Shown here: one piece after another, positions 28,616 to 38,600 of the stretch
Numbering within the stretch: position 1 is the first letter of the stretch
Layout: each line of letters starts with the position of its first letter
Origin: Marinilabiliaceae bacterium
Lineage (GTDB): Bacteria > Bacteroidota > Bacteroidia > Bacteroidales > Marinilabiliaceae
NCBI GenBank assembly: GCA_016933045.1
Contig: JAFGBR010000050.1
Location: forward strand, 372,001-436,000
DNA: 64,000 bases
Reading direction: 5' to 3'
Notes under the pieces: model-generated
Told to the model about the DNA's origin: nothing
The model's database searches: none
What the model saw: the letters and a program-made list of their open reading frames with translations, nothing else
Translations under genes and position numbers: made by a program

Positions 28616-30322
28616 ATGAAATACTTAGATAAAATAAAGTCCAACAATTTTTTAATATTCATAATTGCATTTATATGCATACAAACATGCCTTAATATAT
28701 ATTTCGATACATATAATTCAGTATCATATGTATACATAGAGGATCTTTATAATGAAATAGGATTTCGAAATATATTTATTGATTTTTCACCAATACAGTT
28801 AATTTTACCATATAAAACTGATATTTCAAATATAAGTACAGAAATTATTCTTCTGTTTTTACTAAGTTTTAGCTTGTATTATTTAAAAAAAGGCAAACCC
28901 ACATTTGCTTCATGTGTATTATTAATACTTATAATAAACGCTAGCATATTAATAGTAAGCAATATTCACAGGCTATTTTCAAATAATATATTTTTTTGGC
29001 TAGTAATTGATATAATATCGAATGTATTATGGCTTTTATTATTCTATTATATTTTAAAAAGAATTAATAAAAACAATAAAACAGATTCTCTGACAAAAGA
29101 AGCTAAAAAAATTCACAGAATAATAAATGTATTAATCGACACTCTGGTATTCACATTTATAGGTTATCATATAACCAATTTGGGAATATTATGGTCATCG
29201 ATCATCGGAGTAATAGTATATATATTCTATTATACATTATTAGAATACAAATTTGGATTTACATTTGGCAAATTAATTACCGGAACACGTGTGGTTCAGG
29301 ACAATGGATCATCATTAACAATACGTAAAAGCTTTATACGATCATTAATACGATATATACCAATAGACCTATTTACGTATTTTGTAAGTAATAAAGGATG
29401 GCATGATAAATGGGTTGGAACAAAAGTGGTAAAAATTGAAAAAACAATAAACAAATGGTATTATTATATTACAGTACCGGCTTTTACAGTTATACTAATA
29501 CTTATTATACATTTTGCCAGCATTTATATTGATGAAAGAATTATTGATAATAAACAAGATGAATTGGAAAAACAAGAGATAAATTTTTATCTAAATCAAA
29601 TAACTGAAAATTTTAATAAACTCGATTCATTACACACTATTTCCGTTTCATACAAACAAGACATTTATACTGAATACAACAAATATTTTAGAGTCAAACA
29701 AGTTATTGGCGATACACTTGTTTTAAAATTATTGTATTCATCAGACGAAATACCAACAAAATATAATAATGATTCAATTTCTCAAAAAGAGAATAAACCA
29801 TTACTAATAAAACTCCACAAATCGGTATTTGATAGTATATCGAAAACTGAAAAGACATTTTCAAATTTATTAACTAATAAAGATATACTAAAACAAGGTT
29901 TCAAACTGTCAGACTTTTGTTTAGAATTTGTTATTTTCCCTTCAATTGATAATTTCTTTATACTCAATTATAACGAAGATGATATTATTATATGTAATAC
30001 AGAATTTAGTAAACATTTTGATAAATATGAAATAATAAAAATTAAATGCCGAAAAGGTAATTACGAATACAAGGGCAATTACCCAATTAAAATGGTTGAT
30101 ATTAAAGAGGAAGAATTAAAACCATTATATGGCGATTATGGATTTAAGTTTATTATGTCAAAAACAAACAATAATAAAGAACTTAATTTCGATTTTGAAA
30201 TAACACTACAAGATGAAAAAGGCACTTCAGTAACATATATTTATAAAAGACCCAAAATACAAACAAAAGTTCGTGATTTTATATTTATTAGCCGAGATTT
30301 ATTTGAAAGAGCTAATAATTAA
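28616..30322 (+). CDS. RDD-domain membrane protein with large C-terminal domain
   Basis: This 568-residue protein has N-terminal hydrophobic segments (about 10-28, 65-85, 92-112, 118-140), then an RDD domain (about 165-270: IDTLVFTFIG, YKFGFTFGKLITGTRVV, SFIRSLIRYIPID, DKWVGTKVV), another membrane segment (about 284-305) and a hydrophilic C-terminal region of 260 residues I cannot assign. RDD proteins are membrane proteins, some proposed to transport ions or small molecules. I chose ATG 28616 over TTG 28613. The tail fusion is unusual because most RDD proteins are short. Very low G+C. Confidence 0.7.
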   Translation: MKYLDKIKSNNFLIFIIAFICIQTCLNIYFDTYNSVSYVYIEDLYNEIGFRNIFIDFSPIQLILPYKTDISNISTEIILLFLLSFSLYYLKKGKPTFASCVLLILIINASILIVSNIHRLFSNNIFFWLVIDIISNVLWLLLFYYILKRINKNNKTDSLTKEAKKIHRIINVLIDTLVFTFIGYHITNLGILWSSIIGVIVYIFYYTLLEYKFGFTFGKLITGTRVVQDNGSSLTIRKSFIRSLIRYIPIDLFTYFVSNKGWHDKWVGTKVVKIEKTINKWYYYITVPAFTVILILIIHFASIYIDERIIDNKQDELEKQEINFYLNQITENFNKLDSLHTISVSYKQDIYTEYNKYFRVKQVIGDTLVLKLLYSSDEIPTKYNNDSISQKENKPLLIKLHKSVFDSISKTEKTFSNLLTNKDILKQGFKLSDFCLEFVIFPSIDNFFILNYNEDDIIICNTEFSKHFDKYEIIKIKCRKGNYEYKGNYPIKMVDIKEEELKPLYGDYGFKFIMSKTNNNKELNFDFEITLQDEKGTSVTYIYKRPKIQTKVRDFIFISRDLFERANN

Positions 30323-30368
30323 ATAAACCATAAAGTATTAACTAAACTAATTGTCGAATAAAACTGTC

Positions 30369-30899
30369 ATGCAATTAAACAGCGATTTTTATCAACAAGA
30401 TGTTATAAGTGTTGCTAAAATGTTACTTGGGGCTATATTAGTTCGTCAATTTGATGATGGAACACAACTGCGCTTAACAATAAGTGAAGTAGAAGCATAT
30501 AAAGGAGAAGATGATTTAGGATGCCATGCCAGCAAAGGACGAACTCCCCGAACTGAAATAATGTATTGCCAGGGAGGAAAGGTATATGTATATCTTATTT
30601 ATGGAATGTATTGGCTACTAAATGTTGTAACCGGCCATAAAGACCATCCGGAGGCAGTATTAATTCGCGGATCGAAAGAGATATACGGACCAGGTAAAAT
30701 TGGAAAAGCATTACACCTCGACAAGTCGTTTTACGGAGAAAATCTTTGTACCTCAAAACGAATTTGGATAGAAAAAGCAATAAATAAACCCGAAAAAATT
30801 TATGAATTACCACGCGTAGGTATCGATTATGCAGGCCCTCATTGGAGTAAAGTATTATGGCGATTTACTACTGAAGAAGAAAAAATAAGAAAAAAATAA
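30369..30899 (+). CDS. 3-methyladenine DNA glycosylase (AAG/MPG family)
   Basis: This 176-residue protein (ATG 30369; upstream TTG 30351 also open) carries the AAG family core: ISEVEAYKGEDD with the catalytic Glu42 and Tyr44, RTEIMYCQGGKVYVYLIYGMYW and a GPGKIGKAL segment. It excises alkylated or deaminated purines, starting base excision repair. It is monofunctional, with no lyase motif. It follows the RDD gene on the same strand by 46 bases. No regulatory link to neighbours is evident. Confidence 0.9.
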   Translation: MQLNSDFYQQDVISVAKMLLGAILVRQFDDGTQLRLTISEVEAYKGEDDLGCHASKGRTPRTEIMYCQGGKVYVYLIYGMYWLLNVVTGHKDHPEAVLIRGSKEIYGPGKIGKALHLDKSFYGENLCTSKRIWIEKAINKPEKIYELPRVGIDYAGPHWSKVLWRFTTEEEKIRKK

Positions 30900-30957
30900 A
30901 TTTTGCTTTCTCACAATTCATTCATAAATTGATATTATTAACTTAATAAACAAGCAT

Positions 30958-31476
30958 ATGAAAAAATCGATTCAAATTAGTAAGTTATTCCTAATTGTAG
31001 GATTAATTGCAACAATGTTTATTTCTTGTGATAAAGACGATGATGATTCAGTTGGTAGTATTATTGGCAAATGGAATGTTACATCAACAACCATTGAAAG
31101 TGTAGAAATCAATAATGTTGATGTTATGGACTATTTAATAGATTCAATGGGATTAAACCAAATTGCAGCTGATTTATTGTATACAACTATGGCTAACAGC
31201 ATGAAAATGACAGGAAGTGTAGCTATGATGGAAAATGGGACTTACACATCAAATTTTGATGGAGAAGTTGACAACGGAACCTGGGAAATGAATTCAGCAG
31301 GTAATTTGCTTATTTTAGATAAAGGTACCGACGATGAGATGGAAATGGATATTATCTCGTTAACGTCGGGCCAACTGATTCTTTCAATTAATCAATATGA
31401 TGAAGAAGACATTGATGAAGATGGTGACTATGAATCATTTAATATTACTATGAGCATAACATTCGCAAAAGAATAA
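30958..31476 (+). CDS. Surface-exposed lipocalin-like lipoprotein
   Basis: This 172-residue protein has a lipoprotein signal peptide ending MFISC with lipidated Cys24, followed at once by DKDDDD. An acidic stretch directly after the Cys is the lipoprotein export signal that sends lipoproteins to the outer surface in Bacteroidota. The rest (IIGKWNVTST, then GTYTSNFDGEVDNGTWEM) has the G-x-W pattern of small lipocalin-like lipoproteins. The C-terminal part is very acidic. Ligand and role are unknown. Confidence 0.75.
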   Translation: MKKSIQISKLFLIVGLIATMFISCDKDDDDSVGSIIGKWNVTSTTIESVEINNVDVMDYLIDSMGLNQIAADLLYTTMANSMKMTGSVAMMENGTYTSNFDGEVDNGTWEMNSAGNLLILDKGTDDEMEMDIISLTSGQLILSINQYDEEDIDEDGDYESFNITMSITFAKE

Positions 31477-31481
31477 TTCAT

Positions 31482-32597
31482 TTATTTCAATTTTGATAAA
31501 AAGAAACGGGGATTTGCAAAAATACTTACCCCATACGAATAGTCAAATTGAGATATAGTTACATCGTAATAGCCTTCAATAGTAACAGCAAAATTGACAT
31601 ATTTTGCCAATTTGGTATTATATGCCAATTTTGCTATAATTAAATCACGTTTCAATGAATATACAGAATCGTTAAAATTCGATACCGATTGAAATAAATA
31701 ACTTCCTTTAGGTGATGCATAATTATGCCCATGAAAATAACCTGCCATTAATTGTACACTAGTATTTTCTACACTCACAGAAGGATACAAAGCCCAACCA
31801 TCTTTAAAATGTTTCCAGGCATTAGTCATTTCATGATACCATAAAAAATAAGCATTAACAGTAGTTTTACGAATAAATGCCGTTTCATATCTATTTTCAA
31901 AAATTAACCCGGAAGCTCCATTGTTTAACGAAAGCATCGGTTCATCAAAATTACTAATCTGGCCTCCACGGTGAAATATTGTTGTTTGAAATGGCAATAT
32001 CAGTTTTGAACTATTCCCAAAACTAAGCAGATTAAATTTAGTACTTAATCCAAAAGTCAGTATTTCGGGAATGGTATCACCTCGCTCAATAAATTGTTGC
32101 CAATCTATCCATAAATCGCCATACATCCAGTTATTATTATATAATAACTGGATACCGTTTTCTTGAGGATCAGTAAAAAGTAATTCATTATCATAAAGAG
32201 GCTCAGGCATTTGGTGCTCCACCGATCCTTTTAATGTTCCAATAATAATATGAAAAGAATCGACTAAAACAGCATGAATCGTCACAAAAAAATTTGGATC
32301 AGAATCATAGCTTTGTCCATGATATTTTTTAAAATGTATGCCAGTTTGCAATCTCACTTTCGAATTAAAGTAATAAAAAAGTGAAGGTTTAAAATCATAT
32401 CCGGCAAGCGTATACCCTTCGATATAACTACCAAAAAACTCATTGTTACGAAGGAAACTGTGATTTTCGATATTAAGATATAATTGTTCAGAATGATCGC
32501 GATTAAATTCGGGATACAAGTATTGGTAATCAAAATTTACTTGTGAAAATGACACCAATGAAATAGTAAAAAAAAATATCAGAAAATTATATCTCAT
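31482..32597 (-). CDS. Putative outer-membrane beta-barrel protein
   Basis: This 371-residue protein has a signal peptide (about 1-18, ending SFSQ) and then many amphipathic beta strands rich in Tyr, Phe, Trp and Asn with short turns, ending in FANPRFFLSKLK. Such composition suggests an outer-membrane or surface beta-barrel. I recognise no named family. It lies 19 bases after the GH43 gene on the same strand, so it is probably the last gene of a GH105-GH43 transcript and may take part in pectin oligosaccharide handling. Confidence 0.55.
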   Translation of the reverse strand: MRYNFLIFFFTISLVSFSQVNFDYQYLYPEFNRDHSEQLYLNIENHSFLRNNEFFGSYIEGYTLAGYDFKPSLFYYFNSKVRLQTGIHFKKYHGQSYDSDPNFFVTIHAVLVDSFHIIIGTLKGSVEHQMPEPLYDNELLFTDPQENGIQLLYNNNWMYGDLWIDWQQFIERGDTIPEILTFGLSTKFNLLSFGNSSKLILPFQTTIFHRGGQISNFDEPMLSLNNGASGLIFENRYETAFIRKTTVNAYFLWYHEMTNAWKHFKDGWALYPSVSVENTSVQLMAGYFHGHNYASPKGSYLFQSVSNFNDSVYSLKRDLIIAKLAYNTKLAKYVNFAVTIEGYYDVTISQFDYSYGVSIFANPRFFLSKLK

Positions 32598-32616
32598 ATA
32601 AGATCAAAAATAGATA

Positions 32617-34236
32617 TTATTTATCAATTCTAAACCAGTCAACATCAATCCATCCTGCGTCCTTGTTATATTTATGTCTATTAATGAATAAACCTGTTTT
32701 AGCACCAATCCACTGGCCTTCGCGAGCTTTAAACGATTTTCCAATATTATTGAATTTTTTACCATTAAAGCTATAACTAAACTGACACATAACGTCGTCT
32801 GTCATGGATACTTTTAAATAAACAGTATTATCTTTTAGAGGAATACTCTCATTAACAACTTCCGTTTTTCCTTTATTGGCATCTTTACAAAAACATTGTG
32901 ATAAAACCAGCCCCTGGTCAGTATCTTCAATAGCCAACACACCATAATCGCGTCCCATAACCACTAACCCGGTACGTTCACCTTTGTTTTCGGGATTAGG
33001 TTTAAATGTAAGTTTAGTTGTAGCCGAAAACTTGGGCGCAGGTATTTTTTGCAACAACAGATTAGGCACATCCCAAAGATTTTTATAATTATCTGGTACC
33101 GGCACCGAATAAAGTCGCATAACGCCCTTATCAGCAGCATTATATATCCAAAGAGGCGAAAAATTTCCATGCCATTGCCATTGTAACCCAAGAATCAAAT
33201 CATTGAATTCATCGCTTTCGTCAGGAGTAACAATTGGATATGATTTACCAACATTCGGCTTTTTATATGCAAGAACAGGTTCTCCAATACCATTATTATC
33301 TGTATCAACACCAATAATTGGCCATCCATTTTTCCATGACATAGGTTGCAAATGAATAATACGACCAATAGGACCAACATCCTGAAAGTGGATAAACCAA
33401 TCTTCACCGGTTTGAGTAGTTACCCAACCGCCCTGATGAGGGCCGTTAATATCAGTTTTTTCACGTGCCAAAACAATTTTATCTTCATACGGCCCATAAA
33501 CATTTTCCGATTTTAATACTGTTTGCCAACCGGTTGGGACACCTCCGCCCGGAGCAAAGATATAGTATATACCATCCTTTTTATAGAATTTTGGTCCTTC
33601 AATAGTTGGATGATTCTCATGCCCATCAAAAACTATCACATCGTCGGATATAGCTTTAGTTGCTTGTTTATTCATTTCGAAAATAGCCAAAACGCTTTTA
33701 TAACTTGCCCTGCTACCTGCAAATCCATGAACGCAATATACCCGACCATCTTCATCCCAAAGAGGACAAGCGTCAATAAGTCCTTTACCGGGTTTAACTA
33801 ATGTTAAAGAATCCCATGGACCCTCAGCATTTTTAGCTTTAGTCATATAAATACCATAATCGGGGTCGCCGTAAAATATATAAAATTCATTATTATGATA
33901 TCGAATAGAAGGAGCCCAAATGCCATTTCCATGTTGTGGTTTGCTAAAAACATCTTCGGGAGTAAGCTTAGGTACAGCAGCCCCAATCAGTTTCCAGTTT
34001 ACCAGATCTTTCGACTGTAAAATCTGCAATCCCGGAATACAATTAAAACTTGATGCAGTCATATAATAATCATCTCCAACACGACAAACATCGGGGTCGG
34101 AATAATCGGAATATAAAATGGGATTTTTATAAGTACCGTCACCCTGATCGGCAACCCAAACAGGCGATACGTAAGATTGTGCACCCGTAATAATAAAAAA
34201 CGAAGACACAAATAAAGTTGTTAAAAAAGTTCTCAT
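32617..34236 (-). CDS. Glycoside hydrolase family 43 with C-terminal beta-sandwich
   Basis: This 539-residue protein has a signal peptide (about 1-20) and a five-bladed GH43 propeller with the catalytic base D47 in YSDPDV, the modulating D155 in LIDACPLW and the acid E213 in TIEGPKF. The C-terminal region (about 340-539) is a concanavalin-like sandwich as in GH43 beta-xylosidase or arabinofuranosidase types. It probably removes arabinose or xylose side chains from rhamnogalacturonan or arabinan. It sits 59 bases downstream of GH105 in the same direction, near the hybrid regulator, so it should be part of the pectin regulon. Exact bond is not determinable. Confidence 0.9.
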   Translation of the reverse strand: MRTFLTTLFVSSFFIITGAQSYVSPVWVADQGDGTYKNPILYSDYSDPDVCRVGDDYYMTASSFNCIPGLQILQSKDLVNWKLIGAAVPKLTPEDVFSKPQHGNGIWAPSIRYHNNEFYIFYGDPDYGIYMTKAKNAEGPWDSLTLVKPGKGLIDACPLWDEDGRVYCVHGFAGSRASYKSVLAIFEMNKQATKAISDDVIVFDGHENHPTIEGPKFYKKDGIYYIFAPGGGVPTGWQTVLKSENVYGPYEDKIVLAREKTDINGPHQGGWVTTQTGEDWFIHFQDVGPIGRIIHLQPMSWKNGWPIIGVDTDNNGIGEPVLAYKKPNVGKSYPIVTPDESDEFNDLILGLQWQWHGNFSPLWIYNAADKGVMRLYSVPVPDNYKNLWDVPNLLLQKIPAPKFSATTKLTFKPNPENKGERTGLVVMGRDYGVLAIEDTDQGLVLSQCFCKDANKGKTEVVNESIPLKDNTVYLKVSMTDDVMCQFSYSFNGKKFNNIGKSFKAREGQWIGAKTGLFINRHKYNKDAGWIDVDWFRIDK

Positions 34237-34295
34237 AATATATTACTGTTAGTTAATTAGTTTTTATTAAAATGAAAAAATACAAAAAAAGGATA

Positions 34296-35498
34296 TCAAT
34301 AGTGATATTTTTTTTCAAATTCGACACTCGCCATAATAAATGAAGCAACAGCTTTAGCATCGTTATTACAATATGGTTCATTAACATAATACGAAAATGA
34401 TCCATCGCGATATGGTTTACCACCCAAGCCACCAACTAAACAGCCATTTGAAATTGTAATATTTCCATCATTATTATGCTTAATAAACTCATTGATTAAT
34501 CCTTTATAAGCAAAAAGTGCCTTTTCCTGATAATTATTTTTCAAATAATTCATTCTCAACCCCTTAAGCAAACAATAAGTAAACATACATGAACAGGATG
34601 ATTCGAGGTAGTTTTTGCCAATATTTGGTTTATCAACGATTTGAAACCAAACACCCGATTCTGCATCCTGATATTCAACAATAGATTCCATAAGATCAAC
34701 AAACATATTCTGAAGCTCAACCCTGCCGGCATGGTCAGAAGGAAAAACATCGAGAATATCTACTAAAGACATAGCAAACCATCCAAGTCCACGACCCCAT
34801 ACCTGCGACGATTGACCTGTATTTGGATTAGCCCATTTTTCGGCACGAGATTCATCCCAACCATGTTTGTATAACCCGGTTTTAGAATCGTATAAATATT
34901 TTTTAGCTAGTTTATATTGTTTAAAAATATCGTTAAAGGCTATTGAATCATTAACCAAAGCAGCATAATTGCCATAAAATAAAATTCCCATATAAAATTC
35001 ATCAACCCAGATTTGATTAGGATAAATTTTCTTATGCCAAAAAGCCCCCTCTTTAGTACGTGGATGTTCGATAAGCTGCTCATTTAATTTTGCAGCAGCT
35101 TTACGGTAACGATCATTATCGTTTATTTTAATTAACCGGGTTAAAATATTACCATTTGCAATTCTGTCAAGGCTAAATTCATCTTTATTATAACCATATA
35201 TTTGTCCATCATCAAAAATCATAGTATCGGCATATTGCCTTACATAATTATAATAATCAACATTGCCATATAATTGGTGTAAATCTAAGAAAGCCTTTCC
35301 AAATAAACTGTGATAATAATTCCATTTAAGGCGTGTAGATCCACCAATCATCCAAAGTTTTGGCGAACGTTCCATTTCGGAATGAGCCATTTGAATACTG
35401 TAAGGTTTATTATTATTTAATTTGCCACAGGCAGGTAATGAATTAACCAGTATAAGTACTATTAAAAACTTTATTGAATTACAGAAAAATGTTTTCAC
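34296..35498 (-). CDS. Unsaturated rhamnogalacturonyl hydrolase (GH105), lipoprotein
   Basis: This 400-residue protein has a lipoprotein signal ending LPAC (Cys24) and an alpha/alpha barrel with the GH105 catalytic Asp166 in NQIWVDEFYMG, plus HGWDES and WGRGLGWF segments. GH105 enzymes hydrolyse the unsaturated galacturonic acid left at the non-reducing end of oligosaccharides by pectate or rhamnogalacturonan lyases, so it follows PL1-type cleavage. The start is GTG 35498. The gene lies between the hybrid regulator (upstream, same strand) and GH43. Confidence 0.9.
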   Translation of the reverse strand: MKTFFCNSIKFLIVLILVNSLPACGKLNNNKPYSIQMAHSEMERSPKLWMIGGSTRLKWNYYHSLFGKAFLDLHQLYGNVDYYNYVRQYADTMIFDDGQIYGYNKDEFSLDRIANGNILTRLIKINDNDRYRKAAAKLNEQLIEHPRTKEGAFWHKKIYPNQIWVDEFYMGILFYGNYAALVNDSIAFNDIFKQYKLAKKYLYDSKTGLYKHGWDESRAEKWANPNTGQSSQVWGRGLGWFAMSLVDILDVFPSDHAGRVELQNMFVDLMESIVEYQDAESGVWFQIVDKPNIGKNYLESSCSCMFTYCLLKGLRMNYLKNNYQEKALFAYKGLINEFIKHNNDGNITISNGCLVGGLGGKPYRDGSFSYYVNEPYCNNDAKAVASFIMASVEFEKKYHY

Positions 35499-35682
35499 TC
35501 TAATAAATAATTATAATTAAACTCTCCAAATTACCATCATCAAAATTCTGTAGGGCATTTTATGACATCAGCAGTACAGATTTCACGGCTTGATATATTA
35601 ATGATCTCATTACAAAAATCAAAAATATTAATACAACATATCAACAATGTATAAATACTAACTAAAAACGTATAATAATTGA

Positions 35683-38600
35683 TTAGTTATTATTAGCCAG
35701 ATAGTTTTCACGATATTTTGTTGGGGTAACGCCATACTTTTGTTTAAAACATTTACTAAAATATCTGGGAGTATTGATACCAACCATGTAAGCAATTTGC
35801 GATAAATTATATTCGCTCTCTTCAATAAGTTGAACAGCTCTTTTTAATCGCATTTCACGAATAAATTCAACAGGAGCTAATCCGGTTAACGATTTAAGTT
35901 TTTTAAAAAAGACAGAACGACTAACGGCCATTTCATCAACAAAATTTTCAACAACCAAATCGCCATTGTCCATATTTTTTTCCATAATGGACATTATAGC
36001 TTGCAAAAACTGGTTGTCATGCGAAGTAATTTCAATTTTAGATGGTTCTAATTCAAATTTATCAGAATATTTTTGATCATTAGCACGAGACTGCAACTGC
36101 TGAGTTTTATTTAATAAATTATCAACACGAGTTAACAAATAAGCAGTGCTAAATGGCTTTGTTATATAGGCATCGGCGCCTTTTTCGAACCCTTCAACTT
36201 GAGCTTCGATAGCTGTTTTTGCCGACAAAATAACAAACGGAGTATGCGATATGTTAAAATCAGATCGAACACTTTCAAGAAATTGAACTCCATTCATAAC
36301 AGGCATCATTAAATCACTAATAATCAAATCGGGCAAATATTCTTGTGCCATCCTCAAGCCTTTTTCGCCATCGGGTGCCTGAATAATGTTATATTTCTTG
36401 TCAAGGAGTTTACAAATAAAGGATCTCACATCGTCATTATCTTCAACTACTAAAATTATTGGTTGCTGATTATGTTTATCGATATTAAAATTTAATTTAT
36501 CAAAAGAAAAATCAGATTTGCTTTCGTAATTCTCTAACTCCGTTTCTGAGTTATCATTAACAATAATTTCAACATCGTCTGGGAAATGAGTGAGACCTTT
36601 TTTAAATGTAAGAATAAAAGAACTACCAATACCCTCCTGGCTTTCAACTTCAATTGTTCCGTGGTGCATTGTTATTAACTCTTTAACAATAGATAATCCA
36701 ATGCCAGTACTGGGCTGTTCAATAGAGTTTCCTGACCATATATTCTCGAATCGCTTAAACAAATCAGTTGCCTTTTTTTCATTTATACCAATGCCGGTAT
36801 CTTTAACAGTAATATTTATATTTTGATCGGTTTCGGATAAAAAAAGAGTAATCGTTTTACCTGTTTGGATATATTTGAAGGCATTAGAGAGTAAATTAAA
36901 AACTATTTTTTCCAGTTTATCTCTGTCGGCCCAAATATAAACTGGAGTTGAAGGATTTTGAAATTCAAATTTTATATCTTTTTCGATAGCATAGAACTTA
37001 AAATAATCCATTATTTGATTTAGAAACTGAACCATTTCAACATTTTCGATATGCAGTTTCATTTTATTATTTTGCAGTTTAACAAAATCGAGAATTTGAT
37101 TTATTAAACGCAACATACGGTTAGTATTATTTCCAACAATTATAAGTTGTTCCCGTATATCGGGTGATAAAGTTGAATTTTGCAATACATTTTCAACAGG
37201 TCCTGTTATTAATGTTAAAGGAGTTCTTAATTCGTGTGAAATATCGGTAAAGAAATTCAATTTAATATTAGCTAACTGACTTTCGACCTGAACTTTATGG
37301 CGCAAACGGTATATAGTAAACAAAATATAAACTGTAGCAAAAATTAAAATTAGAGCAACAATAAAATATAAAAACATAGCCCAGGGAGTTGCCCAAAACG
37401 ATGGTAAAACTGTTATAGGTAATTCCCTGATATTATTAACCCAACGCCCATCTCCATTAGTTGATTTAACTTTAAAAACATAATTACCTGCCGATAAGTT
37501 TGTATAACTGGCAATTTGCTTGTTTGAAACATAATTCCATTCATTTTCAAGGCCATCAAGCATATATGCAAACTGAACAGCTTCGGGGTTTTTCATATCA
37601 AGTGCAGCAAAACCAATTGAAAAGATATTCTGATTATGATTTAACACAATATTATCAACATGATTAATGTTATTCTTTAAAATTGAATTATCAGGATTAG
37701 CAACAACCGTTTTATTAAATAATTTCAATTCGGTGAAAACAATTGGAGGCACAAATGAACTCTTTTGAATACTATCGGGATACATTTTCAGCAATCCGGT
37801 TGAAGTTCCAAAATAAATAGCATCATTACGATCATTAATAGTAACAGCTTCAGAAAATGATATAGGAAAACCAAAATCCACTTCACTGTAATTGTCAAAT
37901 ATTTCATGATCCTGATCAAACCTTGATAAACCATTTTCAGTGCTAATCCATAAAAAACCCTTTGAATCTTCGTTTATAGTTAATAAAACATCCGAAGGCA
38001 ACCCACTATTCATATTATAATGTTTAAACCTAAATGAATGATTATTATCAGAAGCAATTAGTTTATTTAAACCTCCACCGAAAGTAGCCAAATATATATC
38101 GCGGTTTTTAGTAACATGAATATAATGAATATCATTATTACTTAAACAATTCGAATCGTTTTGCTGATATGTAATATGATTAAAAGAAATACTTTCGGGT
38201 TCAACAAAATCATCACTAAATGTGATAATTCCGTTTGTTGTTGCAACCCAAATATTATTATTATAATCAGCAGTTATATACCTTGCCCTATAACAACTAT
38301 TGTTTGGATAACTATTTAAGTTATTACGGTGATTATAAAAAAAATCAGATCCATCATTTTTTTGGGATAACAGATTAAGTCCTCCTCCAAAAGTTGCAAT
38401 CCACAACCGTTTTTTTGAATCGATATATAAATGATAAACACTATTATTACTTAAGCTATATAAATTATCATTTTCGTACCTAAAATTTTTAATGTTAAAA
38501 GAATTATTATTTGAATTATACATTATGGGAGTTAATTCATATAATCCATCACCTTTTGTTCCAATCCAAATTTTCCCATTATCATCTTTAGCCATACAAT

